64,000 nucleotides of DNA from Pseudomonas sp. Q1-7 (GCF_028010285.1 NZ_CP116304.1:753501-817500), one strand, 5' to 3'; shown: positions 7,222 through 16,197, numbered from the stretch's first letter. The notes: a model not told the origin generated them from the letters alone. Made by a program: numbers and translations.

Positions 7222-8802
7222 ATGAGCAATACCAGAGATCTTGAACGCGCCGAACTGCACAAAACCATCTGGCGCATCGCCAACGACCTGCGTGGCAGCG
7301 TCGATGGCTGGGACTTCAAGACCTACGTTCTTGGCATGCTGTTCTACCGCTTTATCTCGGAGAACCTGACCAACTACCTCAACGAACAGGAGCGCCGCGC
7401 GGGCAGTGCGGATTTTGACTACATCGATTTGGCAGACGCCCACGCTATCGTGGGCCGTTACGAAACGGTTCAGGAAAAGGGCTTCTACATCCTGCCTTCG
7501 CAACTGTTCGCCAATGTGCGCAAGCGCGCCCGCCATGACCCGAACCTCAACGAAACCCTGTCGAAAGTGTTCAAGGACATCGAGGCCTCGGCGTTGGGCG
7601 CTGGTAGTGAGGACGACTTCAAGGGGCTGTTCGATGACCTGGACGTCAACAGCAGCAAGCTCGGCCCCACCGTGGCCAAGCGCAACGAAAAACTGGTCAA
7701 GCTGCTCGACGCCATCGGCGATCTGCCGCTGGGCAACAGCTCGGGCAATTTTGCCGACAACAGCATCGACCTGTTCGGCGACGCCTACGAATACCTGATG
7801 CAGATGTATGCCTCCACCGCCGGCAAGTCCGGTGGCGAGTTCTACACCCCGCAGGAGGTCTCCGAACTGCTGGCCCGCATCACGGTGGTAGGCAAGAAGG
7901 AGGTCAACAAGGTTTATGACCCAGCCTGCGGCTCCGGCTCGCTGTTGCTCAGCTTCTCCAAGGTGCTGGGGCACAACAAGGTGCGTCAGGGCTTCTACGG
8001 CCAGGAAATCAACCTCACCACCTACAACCTGTGCCGGATCAACATGTTCCTGCACAACGTGAACTACGAGAAGTTCAACATCGCCCACGGCGACACCCTG
8101 ACCGACCCGGCGCACTGGGACGACGAGCCTTTCGAGGCCATCGTCTCCAACCCGCCCTACTCGATCAAATGGGAGGGCGATGCCAACCCGCTGCTGATCA
8201 ACGACCCGCGCTTCGCTCCGGCCGGCGTGCTCGCGCCCAAGAGCAAGGCCGACCTGGCATTCACCCTGCACATCCTCAGCTGGCTGGCGGTCAACGGTAC
8301 GGCTGCCATTGTCGAGTTCCCCGGCGTGCTCTATCGCGGCGGTGCGGAAGCCAAGATTCGCAAGTACCTGATCGACAACAACTACGTCGATGCCGTCATC
8401 CAGTTGCCGCCGGATCTGTTCTTCGGCACCACCATCGCCACCTGCATCATCGTGCTGAAGAAGTCCAAGCACGACAACGCCACGCTGTTCATCGACGCCT
8501 CCAGCCTGTTTGTGCGCAGCGGCAACAAGAACAAGCTGCTGCTCGATCACCAGCGGAAAATCCTCGACGCATTCACCGCTCGCCAGAACATCGACCATTT
8601 CGCTCGCATGGTGGAGAACGGCGACATCGCCGCCAACGGCTACAACATCGCCGTCTCCAGCTATGTCGAGCAGGCCGACACCAGCGAAGCGGTGGATATT
8701 CGTGAGCTCAACGAGAAAATCAGCGGCATCGTTGCCCGGCAGACGGAGCTGCGAAAGCAGATCGATGCCATCGTTGCGGATCTGGAAGGAGCCCTGGCAT
8801 GA
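7222..8802 (+). CDS. hsdM: Type I restriction-modification methyltransferase subunit
   Basis: The 526-residue product begins with the HsdM N-terminal helical domain (residues ~8-150, LHKTIWRIANDLRGSVDGWDF). It continues with an N6-adenine methyltransferase domain. The AdoMet-binding motif DPACGSGSLLL is at residue 233 and the catalytic NPPY is at residue 310. It should methylate adenine in the target set by HsdS, in an M2S or R2M2S complex in the cytoplasm. Its length is normal for the family. The last four bases overlap the start of rhuM (GCATGAGC), so hsdM, rhuM, hsdS and hsdR are chained by short overlaps and are very probably one operon. Confidence 0.96.
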   Translation: MSNTRDLERAELHKTIWRIANDLRGSVDGWDFKTYVLGMLFYRFISENLTNYLNEQERRAGSADFDYIDLADAHAIVGRYETVQEKGFYILPSQLFANVRKRARHDPNLNETLSKVFKDIEASALGAGSEDDFKGLFDDLDVNSSKLGPTVAKRNEKLVKLLDAIGDLPLGNSSGNFADNSIDLFGDAYEYLMQMYASTAGKSGGEFYTPQEVSELLARITVVGKKEVNKVYDPACGSGSLLLSFSKVLGHNKVRQGFYGQEINLTTYNLCRINMFLHNVNYEKFNIAHGDTLTDPAHWDDEPFEAIVSNPPYSIKWEGDANPLLINDPRFAPAGVLAPKSKADLAFTLHILSWLAVNGTAAIVEFPGVLYRGGAEAKIRKYLIDNNYVDAVIQLPPDLFFGTTIATCIIVLKKSKHDNATLFIDASSLFVRSGNKNKLLLDHQRKILDAFTARQNIDHFARMVENGDIAANGYNIAVSSYVEQADTSEAVDIRELNEKISGIVARQTELRKQIDAIVADLEGALA

Positions 8803-9800
8803 GCGAGCAACCAGCAGGGGAAATCATTCTTTACCAACGTGGCGATGCAACCGCCATCGATGTGCGGCTAGACGGCGATACGGTCTGGCTGACCCAGGAG
8901 CAGATGGCGGAGCTGTTCGGCAAGGCCAAGTCGACCATCAACGAGCACATCAAGAACGTCTTCGAGGAAGGCGAGCTGGTGCCGGAGCAGGTGATGAGAA
9001 AAATCGGGATTTCCGAATTTTCTACCAAGCCGACCAACTTCTATAACCTCGACGTCATCATCTCGGTCGGTTACCGGGTCAAGTCGCAGCAGGGCACGCG
9101 CTTTCGCATCTGGGCCACCGAGCGCCTGCGTGAATACCTGGTCAAGGGCTTCACCATGGATGACGCGCGCCTGAAGAATCTGGGCGGCGGCAGCTACTGG
9201 AAAGAGCTGCTGGATCGCATCCGCGACATTCGTTCCAGCGAGAAGGTGCTCTACCGTCAGGTGCTCGACCTGTACGCCACCAGCCTGGATTACGACCCCA
9301 AGGCCGAAGCCAGCGTGGTGTTCTTCAAGGCCGTACAGAACAAGCTGCATTACGCGGCCCACGGTCAGACGGCGGCGGAAGTGGTCAGGCAACGTGCCGA
9401 TGCCGGTAAGCCCTTCATGGGGCTGTTGTCCTTCAGCGGCAAGCAGCCCACCAAGGCCGAAGTCAGCAACGCCAAGAACTACCTCAACGCCGACGAGCTT
9501 AAACGCCTGAATACGCTGGTCTCGGCCTATTTCGACGCCGCCGAGTTCCGTGCCATGAACCATGAGCCGACCTATATGAAGGACTGGCTCGCGCACCTGG
9601 AGCAACTGATCCTGGCCATGGGCGGCAAGGCCCTGGAAGGTGCCGGTAAAGTCAGCCATCAGCAGGCCATTGCTCACGCCGAATCGGAGTACGCCAAGTT
9701 CCGTGCCCAGTTGGCCGAGCAGCCGAGCGAGGTGGAAGCGGCCTATCTGGAAACCGTAAAGACGGTGCAGAAGAAAATCACCGGGAAGAAAAAGCCATGA
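8799..9800 (+). CDS. rhuM: RhuM family protein within the type I RM operon
   Basis: This protein of 333 residues matches the RhuM family, first named in a Salmonella pathogenicity island. The N-terminal part carries a helix-turn-helix-like region (residues ~27-60, VWLTQEQMAELFGKAKSTIN). It is followed by FYNLDVIISVGYRVKS and the segment RFRIWATERLREYLVKGF, which resembles the Bro/KilA-type core. Its biochemical role is not established. It overlaps hsdM by four bases at its 5' end and hsdS by four bases at its 3' end. Being nested inside hsdM-hsdS suggests a function tied to the restriction system, such as an accessory defence factor or regulator. A lysine-rich tail ends the protein. Confidence 0.88.
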   Translation: MSEQPAGEIILYQRGDATAIDVRLDGDTVWLTQEQMAELFGKAKSTINEHIKNVFEEGELVPEQVMRKIGISEFSTKPTNFYNLDVIISVGYRVKSQQGTRFRIWATERLREYLVKGFTMDDARLKNLGGGSYWKELLDRIRDIRSSEKVLYRQVLDLYATSLDYDPKAEASVVFFKAVQNKLHYAAHGQTAAEVVRQRADAGKPFMGLLSFSGKQPTKAEVSNAKNYLNADELKRLNTLVSAYFDAAEFRAMNHEPTYMKDWLAHLEQLILAMGGKALEGAGKVSHQQAIAHAESEYAKFRAQLAEQPSEVEAAYLETVKTVQKKITGKKKP

Positions 9801-11032
9801 GCCGGATCGATGCGCTGATCGCTGAGCTTTGTCCGGAGGGCGTGGAGTTCCTGGAGCTCCAGGAGCTTTTTGACACGAAGAATGGCTATACACCCTCGAC
9901 GACCAATAAGTCCTACTGGACTGAGGGAACCGTACCCTGGTTCCGAATGGAAGACATCCGTGAAAACGGTCGAATCTTGGGTGAGTCGCTCCAGCAAATC
10001 ACCGAAGAGGCAGTGAAAGGTGGGAGGCTCTTTCCTGCCGACTCCATCATCATCGCGACCTCAGCTACCATTGGTGAGCATGCGCTCATCACTGTTCCAC
10101 ATCTCTCGAACCAAAGGTTCACTTCGCTCGCGCTGAAGCCTGAACTCTCTTCTCTCCTGGACATGAAGTTTGCTTTTTACTACTGCTTCGTACTCAGTGA
10201 GTGGTGTCGCAACAACACGACGACATCGAGTTTTGCATCGGTCGAAATGAATGGGTTCAAGAGATTTCGGTTTCCGGTACCGCCGCTCGAAATTCAACGC
10301 GAGATCGTAAAAGTTCTTGACGCTTTCACGGAGCTGGAGGCGGAGCTGGAGGCGGAGCTGGAGGCGGAGCTGGAGGCGCGTCGCGGCCAGTACCAGTACT
10401 ACCGCGACGCCTTGCTCGCTTTCAGCGATCAGGATATTCGCTGGGCCGCGATGGCCGAGGTCGGCGAGTTCTTCCGAGGTCGCCGCTTCACCAAGGCTGA
10501 CTATGTGGATGCCGGCGTGCCGTGCGTTCACTATGGCGACATCTACACGCAGTACGGCACCGCCACCGAGACAACCGTTTCACACGTGCGCACCGATATG
10601 GCGCCGACGCTCCGCTTTGCGCAGCCTGGCGATTTGATAATCGCTGGCGTGGGCGAGACGGTTGAGGATGTAGGTAAAGCCGTGGCGTGGCTCGGCAGTG
10701 GCGAGGTGGCGATTCATGACGACTGCTTTGCCTTTCGGCATTCGCTGAACCCACGGTTCGTTTCCTATTACTTCCAGACCACGGCGTTTCACGCTGAGAA
10801 GAACAAATTTGTCGCCCGAGCCAAGGTGAAGCGCTTGTCCTCAGAGAGCCTGGCCAAGCTGACCATCCCTGTTCCCTCGCTTGAGGAGCAGGCACGCATC
10901 GTCGCCATCCTCGACAAGTTCGATGCGCTGGTAAATGACATCTCCGTCGGCCTGCCCGCCGAGATTGTCGCTCGCCGCCAGCAGTACGCGTATTACCGCG
11001 ACCGTTTGCTCACCTTCAAGGAAGCCCTATGA
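9797..11032 (+). CDS. hsdS: Type I restriction-modification specificity subunit
   Basis: The 411-residue HsdS has two target-recognition domains (about residues 10-170 and 215-370). Each is followed by a conserved helical region (PPLEIQREIVKVLDAF and PSLEEQARIVAILDKF, then RRGQYQYYRD and RRQQYAYYRD). HsdS determines the bipartite DNA site for methylation and cleavage. The first conserved helix carries four perfect repeats of ELEA (residues 179-194), a tract whose copy number sets the spacing between half-sites in related enzymes. The first recognition domain looks less GC-rich than the second, suggesting domain exchange. Both ends overlap neighbouring genes by four bases. Confidence 0.94.
   Translation: MSRIDALIAELCPEGVEFLELQELFDTKNGYTPSTTNKSYWTEGTVPWFRMEDIRENGRILGESLQQITEEAVKGGRLFPADSIIIATSATIGEHALITVPHLSNQRFTSLALKPELSSLLDMKFAFYYCFVLSEWCRNNTTTSSFASVEMNGFKRFRFPVPPLEIQREIVKVLDAFTELEAELEAELEAELEARRGQYQYYRDALLAFSDQDIRWAAMAEVGEFFRGRRFTKADYVDAGVPCVHYGDIYTQYGTATETTVSHVRTDMAPTLRFAQPGDLIIAGVGETVEDVGKAVAWLGSGEVAIHDDCFAFRHSLNPRFVSYYFQTTAFHAEKNKFVARAKVKRLSSESLAKLTIPVPSLEEQARIVAILDKFDALVNDISVGLPAEIVARRQQYAYYRDRLLTFKEAL
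10331..10378 (+). repeat. Four tandem 12-bp repeats in hsdS
   Basis: The unit GAGCTGGAGGCG occurs four times in perfect tandem and encodes (ELEA)x4 in the helix joining the two recognition domains. Since 12 bp is a multiple of three, gain or loss of a unit keeps the frame but changes helix length. In EcoR124-type HsdS proteins, two versus three TAEL repeats change the length of the non-specific spacer in the recognised site. Confidence 0.9.
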
Positions 11033-14000
11033 GCATCGAGATCCAGCCCTACCGCTACGAGGCCATTGCCCTGTCCAACGAGAGCACGGTGGTTGCCGAG
11101 TTTGTGCCCGAGGGGGTCAAGGAAACCGGCTACCAGAGCGAGGCAGCGCTGGAGCAAGCCCTTATCGAGCAATTGCAGCGGCAGGCCTACGAGTACCTGC
11201 CGATCAGCTCGGAGACCGAGCTGGTTGCCAACCTGCGGGCCCGGCTGGAGCAGCTCAACAAGACGGTGTTTTCCGATGCCGAGTGGCAGAAGTTTTTCAC
11301 TACGAGCATTGCGGGTGCCAATGACGGCATTCTGGAAAAAACCGCGCGCCTGCAGGAAGACCACGTTCAGGTCCTGAAGCGCGATGACGGCAGCAGCAAG
11401 AACATCTACCTGATCGACAAGGCCAATATCCACAACAACGTCTTGCAGGTGATCAATCAGTACGAAACGCCAACCGGCGAGCAGGGCGGTAAGCACGCCA
11501 CGCGCTTCGATGTGACGGTACTGGTCAACGGCCTGCCGATGGTGCATATCGAGCTCAAGCGCCGTGGCGTGGACATTCGCGAAGCCTTCAACCAGATCAA
11601 CCGCTACCAGCGCGACAGCTTCTGGGCGGGCTGCGGTTTGTTCGAGTACGTGCAGCTGTTCGTGATCAGCAATGGCACGCTGACCAAGTACTACAGCAAC
11701 ACCGTGCGCGACGGCCACTTGAAGGAGCAGTCCGGCAAGCGCAGCAAAAGCAAAACCTCCAACAGCTTTTCCTTCACCAGTTGGTGGGCCGACGCGCGCA
11801 ACCAGCCCATCACCGAGCTGGTGGGCTTTACCAAGACTTTCTTCGCCAAGCATTCGCTGCTGAACGTGCTCACCAAGTACTGCGTGTTCGATGTGGATCG
11901 CAAGCTGCTGGTGATGCGGCCCTACCAGATCGTGGCCGCCGAGCGCATCCTGCAACGTATTGCCACCTCAACCAATCACCGCCAGCTGGGCACCGTGGCG
12001 GCGGGTGGCTACATCTGGCACACCACGGGCTCGGGCAAGACGCTGACCAGCTTCAAGGCCGCCCAGCTCGCCCGTGGCCTGCCGGACATCGACAAGGTGC
12101 TGTTCGTGGTCGATCGCAAGGATCTGGACTACCAGACCATGCGCGAATACGAGCGCTTCGAGAAAGGTGCGGCCAACTCCAATACCTCCACCGCGGTGCT
12201 GCAGAAGCAGCTGGAAGACCAGAACGCGCGGATCATCATCACCACCATTCAGAAGCTCTCGCGCTTCGTGGCCAAGAATAAGAAGCACCCGGTGTACGAC
12301 GCGCATGTGGTGGTGATTTTCGACGAGTGTCACCGCAGCCAGTTCGGTGATATGCACGGTGAAATCACCCGCGTGTTCAAGCGCTACCATCTGTTCGGTT
12401 TCACCGGCACGCCGATTTTCGCGAAGAACTCGGGAAGCGGCGGCAACCCGTTGCGCCGCACCACCGAGCAGGCCTTTGGCGACAAGCTGCATACCTACAC
12501 CATCGTCGATGCGATCAACGACAAGAACGTGCTGCCGTTTCGCATCGACTACATCAATACCCTCAAGATGCAGGCGCGGATCAAGGACAAGCAGGTTTCG
12601 GCCATCGACACGGAGCGCGCCCTGCTGGCGCCGGAGCGCATCAGCCAGATCGTCGGTTATATCCGCGAGCATTTTGATCAGAAGACCAAGCGCGCCAGCA
12701 CCTATCGCCATGACGGCAAGCGGGTGGCAGGCTTCAACTCGCTGTTTGCCTGTGCCTCAATTGATGCGGCCAAGCGTTACTACGCCGAATTTGCCGCGCA
12801 GCAGCAGGCACTGCCCGAGGCCCAGCGGCTCAAGGTTGGGCTGATCTACAGCTTTGCCGCCAACGAGGACGACGAAGACGGCCTGCTTGGCGAGGAGGAG
12901 TTCGAGGCCGAGGGGCTGGATCAAAGCTCGCGGGATTTTCTGGATGCCGCGATCAAGGATTACAACGCGCTGTTCGCCACCAGCTTCGACACATCGGCGG
13001 ACAAGTTCCAGAACTACTACAAGGATCTGTCGCAGCGCTTGAAGAAGCGCGAGCTGGACCTGGTCATCGTGGTCAACATGTTCCTGACCGGCTTCGACGC
13101 CACCACGCTGAACACGCTGTGGGTGGACAAGAACCTCAAGGCGCATGGCCTGATCCAGGCGTATTCGCGCACCAACCGTATCCTCAACTCGGTGAAGACC
13201 TACGGCAACATCGTCTCCTTCCGCAACCTGGAGCAGGAAACCAACGATGCGCTGGCCCTGTTCGGCAACAAGGACGCCAAGGGTATCGTGCTGCTGAAGC
13301 CTTACGCCGAGTATTACGCTGAATACCAAGCCCGAGTCGGCGAGCTGCTAGACAAATTCCCGCTGGGGCAGGCCATCGTCGGCGAAGCGGCGCAGAAATC
13401 CTTCATCAAGCTGTTTGGCTCGATCCTGCGGCTGAAAAACATCCTGACGGCCTTCGACGATTTTGCCGGGCACGAGATTCTCAGTGAGCGCCAGTTCCAG
13501 GATTACCAGAGCATTTATCTCAACCTGTATGCCGAGTTCCGGGCGACATCGGCGGCGGAGAAGGAGTCGATCAACGACGACGTGGTCTTCGAGATCGAGC
13601 TCATCAAGCAGGTGGAAATCAACGTCGACTACATCCTGCTGCTGGTCGAGCAGTACCTGAAGAAAAAAGGCTCGGGCGAAGACAAGGAAATCCGCGCCAC
13701 CATCGAGCGCGCCATCAATGCCAGCCCCAGCCTGCGCAACAAGAAGGATCTCATCGTTCAGTTCGTGGAGTCGGTGAACACCAGGGCCAAGGTGGACGCG
13801 CAGTGGCAGAGCTTCATGGCGGCCAAGAAGACCGAGGAGCTGGAGCGCATCATCATGGAGGAAAACCTCAACGCCGAGGCGGCGCGCGAGTTCGTTGAAC
13901 AAGCGTTCCGTGATGGCTCAATCCCCACGGCCGGCACGGCTATCACCAAGATTCTGCCGCCGGTATCGCGGTTCTCCCAGGGCAACGGGCATGCGGTCAA

Positions 14001-14061
14001 GAAGCAGACAGTGCTGGGCAAGCTGGCGTTGTTCTTCGAGCGCTATTTCGGGTTGGTTTGA
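11029..14061 (+). CDS. hsdR: Type I restriction endonuclease motor subunit
   Basis: The 1010-residue HsdR has an N-terminal PD-(D/E)xK nuclease domain. Its candidate residues are D161 and E175-L-K177 within FDVTVLVNGLPMVHIELKRR. A superfamily 2 translocase follows, with Walker A (TGSGKT near residue 332), DECH box (residue 432), FTGTPIF, and the late motif FLTGFDATTLNTLWVDK with QAYSRTNR. It translocates DNA and cuts unmodified DNA away from the target site when bound to HsdM and HsdS. All catalytic motifs are intact, so the system looks functional. The start overlaps the hsdS stop (ATGA). The C-terminal ~200 residues form the HsdM-contacting helical region. Confidence 0.96.
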   Translation: MSIEIQPYRYEAIALSNESTVVAEFVPEGVKETGYQSEAALEQALIEQLQRQAYEYLPISSETELVANLRARLEQLNKTVFSDAEWQKFFTTSIAGANDGILEKTARLQEDHVQVLKRDDGSSKNIYLIDKANIHNNVLQVINQYETPTGEQGGKHATRFDVTVLVNGLPMVHIELKRRGVDIREAFNQINRYQRDSFWAGCGLFEYVQLFVISNGTLTKYYSNTVRDGHLKEQSGKRSKSKTSNSFSFTSWWADARNQPITELVGFTKTFFAKHSLLNVLTKYCVFDVDRKLLVMRPYQIVAAERILQRIATSTNHRQLGTVAAGGYIWHTTGSGKTLTSFKAAQLARGLPDIDKVLFVVDRKDLDYQTMREYERFEKGAANSNTSTAVLQKQLEDQNARIIITTIQKLSRFVAKNKKHPVYDAHVVVIFDECHRSQFGDMHGEITRVFKRYHLFGFTGTPIFAKNSGSGGNPLRRTTEQAFGDKLHTYTIVDAINDKNVLPFRIDYINTLKMQARIKDKQVSAIDTERALLAPERISQIVGYIREHFDQKTKRASTYRHDGKRVAGFNSLFACASIDAAKRYYAEFAAQQQALPEAQRLKVGLIYSFAANEDDEDGLLGEEEFEAEGLDQSSRDFLDAAIKDYNALFATSFDTSADKFQNYYKDLSQRLKKRELDLVIVVNMFLTGFDATTLNTLWVDKNLKAHGLIQAYSRTNRILNSVKTYGNIVSFRNLEQETNDALALFGNKDAKGIVLLKPYAEYYAEYQARVGELLDKFPLGQAIVGEAAQKSFIKLFGSILRLKNILTAFDDFAGHEILSERQFQDYQSIYLNLYAEFRATSAAEKESINDDVVFEIELIKQVEINVDYILLLVEQYLKKKGSGEDKEIRATIERAINASPSLRNKKDLIVQFVESVNTRAKVDAQWQSFMAAKKTEELERIIMEENLNAEAAREFVEQAFRDGSIPTAGTAITKILPPVSRFSQGNGHAVKKQTVLGKLALFFERYFGLV

Positions 14062-14131
14062 GGCTCGAGATAAAAATGCCCTCTCGGAAACAGGTGGATT
14101 CGGGTATTCCCGATTACATGGGCCCGCCATG

Positions 14132-14496
14132 CTACGAGGTCAGCGGTAGGGGCCAATGGGTCGTTGGTGCCGTCGGATGCGGTTTATCCACCTCTATTTT
14201 TGCAAAACACACAGGGATGTATTCCATCACTAGATCTAAGATTTCCTGAATCAAACGCTCAAGCAATGTGAAGCGGTTATTCTCGACAAATTGGATAACA
14301 GCCTTGCTGATTGTGCGGTAGTTTAGTGCGTAGTTAATGTTATTATCTCGCGCTGCATCTGTTGCTCTGTACAGAATGCTTAAGTTAATCAGTATGTTCT
14401 GTTTGTTTCTTATCTCCTCTTCTTTGGTGCCAATGTAAGTGCGTAGGTGGAGATCTTTAATTCGAATTCTGGCTATCCTGGGGCCAGTTCAGTCAT
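14132..14496 (-). pseudogene. folX: Relic of folX (dihydroneopterin triphosphate epimerase)
   Basis: The ATG at 14496 is preceded by GGAG. It opens MTELAPG and then hits TAG after seven codons. A one-base deletion at about 14478-14480 explains this. In the shifted frame the sequence continues as IARIRIKDLHLRTYIGTKEE, then NYRTISKAVIQFVE, RFTLLERLIQEILDLVME and VDKPH. These are the conserved FolB/FolX segments, including the glutamate of the IGTKEEE loop. After VDKPH, near 14176, the homology stops abruptly and about 15 unrelated codons lead to a stop at 14132, so the 3' end is lost at a junction close to the restriction island. Codon use is AT-rich compared with the surroundings. It lies directly after folE, the usual folE-folX order. 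Confidence 0.75.
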
Positions 14497-14567
14497 GCTT
14501 AATTACTCCGTCCAATAAGCTGTAAAAATTCCTGGCGAGTGTTGCTCGATTCTCGGAAGGTCCCTAG

Positions 14568-15758
14568 GGATGGTCTGAAGTAGTCAGGTATTTCTGGCTG
14601 ACTCCAGCCCTTGCCGATTTCAAAACGGTGATTCGGCTAAAAAACGATCAAATCATCCCCTCTTTCCGGATTTATAGCCGGCGCGAGCACCTCGCGCCGG
14701 CCATTTCCCGCATTACAGACGCACCTCTCCTGCATTCGTCAGCAAATGTCGGCGCGCCATCCACAGGTTCGACAGCGCGAACAGTGTCACCAACTGCGCG
14801 GTGTTCTTCGCCAGGCCACGGAAGCGTGTCTTCACGTAGCCGAATTGGCGCTTGATCACCCGGAACGGGTGCTCGACTTTGGCGCGCACCTGGGCCTTGG
14901 ATTTCTCGATCTTGCGCTTGGCTTTGTACAGCGCACTGCGCTTACTCAGCTTCTTGTACGTACTGCGGCGGGCCGCAATCTGCCAGATCACCTCCCGGCC
15001 TTCATGTTCCGGGCGTTTCTCTACGCCGGTGTAACCCGCGTCGGCGCCGACCATGTTTTCCTTTCCATGCAGCAGTTTGTCGACCTGGGTAACGTCAGCA
15101 ACGTTGGCTGCCGTCCCCACCACGCTGTGCACCAGGCCAGACTCGGCATCCGCGCCGATGTGGGCCTTCATGCCGAAGTAATACTGATTGCCCTTCTTGG
15201 TCTGGTGCATTTCCGGGTCACGCTTACCGTCCTTGTTCTTGGTCGAACTCGGCGCATGGATCAGCGTGGCATCGACGATGGTGCCCTGGCGCAGCGACAG
15301 GCCCCGATCGCCCAGGTAACCATTGATCACCGCCAGAATCCCGGCCGCCAACTCGTGCTTCTCCAGCAGGCGACGGAAATTGAGGATGGTGGTTTCGTCG
15401 GGAATACGCTCTAGGTTCAGCCCGGCAAACTGGCGCAAGATTGTGGTCTCGTACAGCGCCTCCTCCATCGCTGGATCGCTGTAGCCGAACCAGTTCTGCA
15501 TCAAATGTACGCGCAGCATCGCCATCAGCTGATACGCCGGACGACCACCTTCACCCTTGGGGTAGTGCGGCTCGATCAGGGCAATCAAACCCTTCCACGG
15601 CACCACCTGATCCATCTCGATCAGGAACAACTCTTTGCGGGTCTGCTTGCGCTTGCCGGCGTACTCGGCGTCGGCGAAGGTCATTTGCTTCATCGGGAAA
15701 CTCGGGCAACGGGATCGGCGTATTTCACCAGATTCGGGAAGTCTTTTTCAGACCATCC
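14568..15758 (-). mobile_element. IS5-family insertion sequence, copy 1
   Basis: This 1191-bp element has inverted ends GGATGGTCTGAA and TTCAGACCATCC. It is flanked by the 4-bp direct repeat CTAG (14564-14567 and 15759-15762), which fits the YTAR target preference of the IS5 subgroup. It carries one transposase gene and interrupts the folE relic. A close relative lies at 28343-29535 in the opposite orientation. Confidence 0.92.
14713..15693 (-). CDS. IS5-family transposase
   Basis: This DDE transposase of 326 residues starts MKQMTFADAEYAGKR. It has the DUF772-type N-terminal region with ILRQFAGLNLERIPDETTIL. Its catalytic aspartates are in IVDATLIHAP and GADAGYTGVEKRP, and its glutamate region is VEHPFRVIKRQFGYVKTR. 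The frame is uninterrupted and full length, so it may be active. It differs at roughly twenty positions from the copy at 28408-29388, so the two are related but not recent duplicates. It is the only gene of its element. Confidence 0.93.
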   Translation of the reverse strand: MKQMTFADAEYAGKRKQTRKELFLIEMDQVVPWKGLIALIEPHYPKGEGGRPAYQLMAMLRVHLMQNWFGYSDPAMEEALYETTILRQFAGLNLERIPDETTILNFRRLLEKHELAAGILAVINGYLGDRGLSLRQGTIVDATLIHAPSSTKNKDGKRDPEMHQTKKGNQYYFGMKAHIGADAESGLVHSVVGTAANVADVTQVDKLLHGKENMVGADAGYTGVEKRPEHEGREVIWQIAARRSTYKKLSKRSALYKAKRKIEKSKAQVRAKVEHPFRVIKRQFGYVKTRFRGLAKNTAQLVTLFALSNLWMARRHLLTNAGEVRL

Positions 15759-15958
15759 CTAGCATTACAGAGGTGCTCATTACGGAATTTTGTTTCTCAA
15801 CTCCACGCATCATCATGCACATGTGCCTGGCCTCAATAACTACGGCTACGCCGCTTGCATTAGTTATTTCTTGGATGGCCTCGGCGATTTGTCGGGTGAA
15901 TCGCCCCTAGTTTCGTAGACACCTCCAAGCCTCATAATGAGGCCCGTTAGGAGGTGCC

Positions 15959-16197
15959 ATGAGCAACCAGCGTTACCCTGAAGAATTCAAAATCGAAGCG
16001 GTCAAGCAAGTGACCGAGCGCGGCCTCCCCGTTGCCGAGGTGGCGGCGCGGTTGGGCATGTCGGTGCATAGCCTGTATGCCTGGATCAAGCGCTACGGCA
16101 AACCCCAGGAACAGCGGCAGCAGGAAGACGAGCAGCAGGCCGAACTGCGTCGTCTGCGCGCCGAACTCAAGCGGGTGACCGAAGAGCGAGACATCCT
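15959..16197 (+). pseudogene. IS3-family orfA, 5' part, cut by IS110 insertion
   Basis: The ATG at 15959 follows a GGAGG. The frame encodes the HTH_Tnp_1 domain (YPEEFKIEAVKQVTERGLPV, RLGMSVHSLYAWIKRYG) and a leucine-zipper-like coiled coil ending RVTEERDIL. Conserved homology then stops at about 16197, and the frame runs ~20 codons into the IS110 left end before a stop at 16258. The missing end of OrfA (KAAAYFAKESG) reappears at 17771-17807, directly after the IS110 element. OrfA is therefore disrupted and this IS3 copy should not transpose by itself. Confidence 0.85.

Larger units (their letters stand above)
14499..15896 (-). pseudogene. folE: folE (GTP cyclohydrolase I) relic split by IS5-family element
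   Basis: Two minus-strand pieces flank the IS5-family element. The 5' piece (15896-15759) encodes [20 protein letters not shown], then [17 protein letters not shown] and VMSTSVML, with the conserved Cys of GTP cyclohydrolase I. The 3' piece (14563-14499) encodes TFRESSNTRQEFLQLIGRSN and a TAA stop. Removing the element and one CTAG duplication restores one frame reading VMLGTFRESS across the joint. The N-terminal two thirds are missing, because the sequence begins exactly at the end of the IS3 element at 15897. No folE sequence is found on the far side of that element, so a deletion accompanied it. The gene is dead and was probably once followed by folX and perhaps folM. Confidence 0.8.

Noticed and set aside
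6832..8598. 588-codon minus-strand frame opposite the WYL and hsdM genes
   Set aside because: It is antisense to two well-supported genes and its composition (Val/Gly/Asp/His rich) is typical of shadows of GC-rich genes.
14058..14249. Small frame overlapping the hsdR stop by a TTG
   Set aside because: It has no homology or ribosome site and runs antisense into the folX relic.
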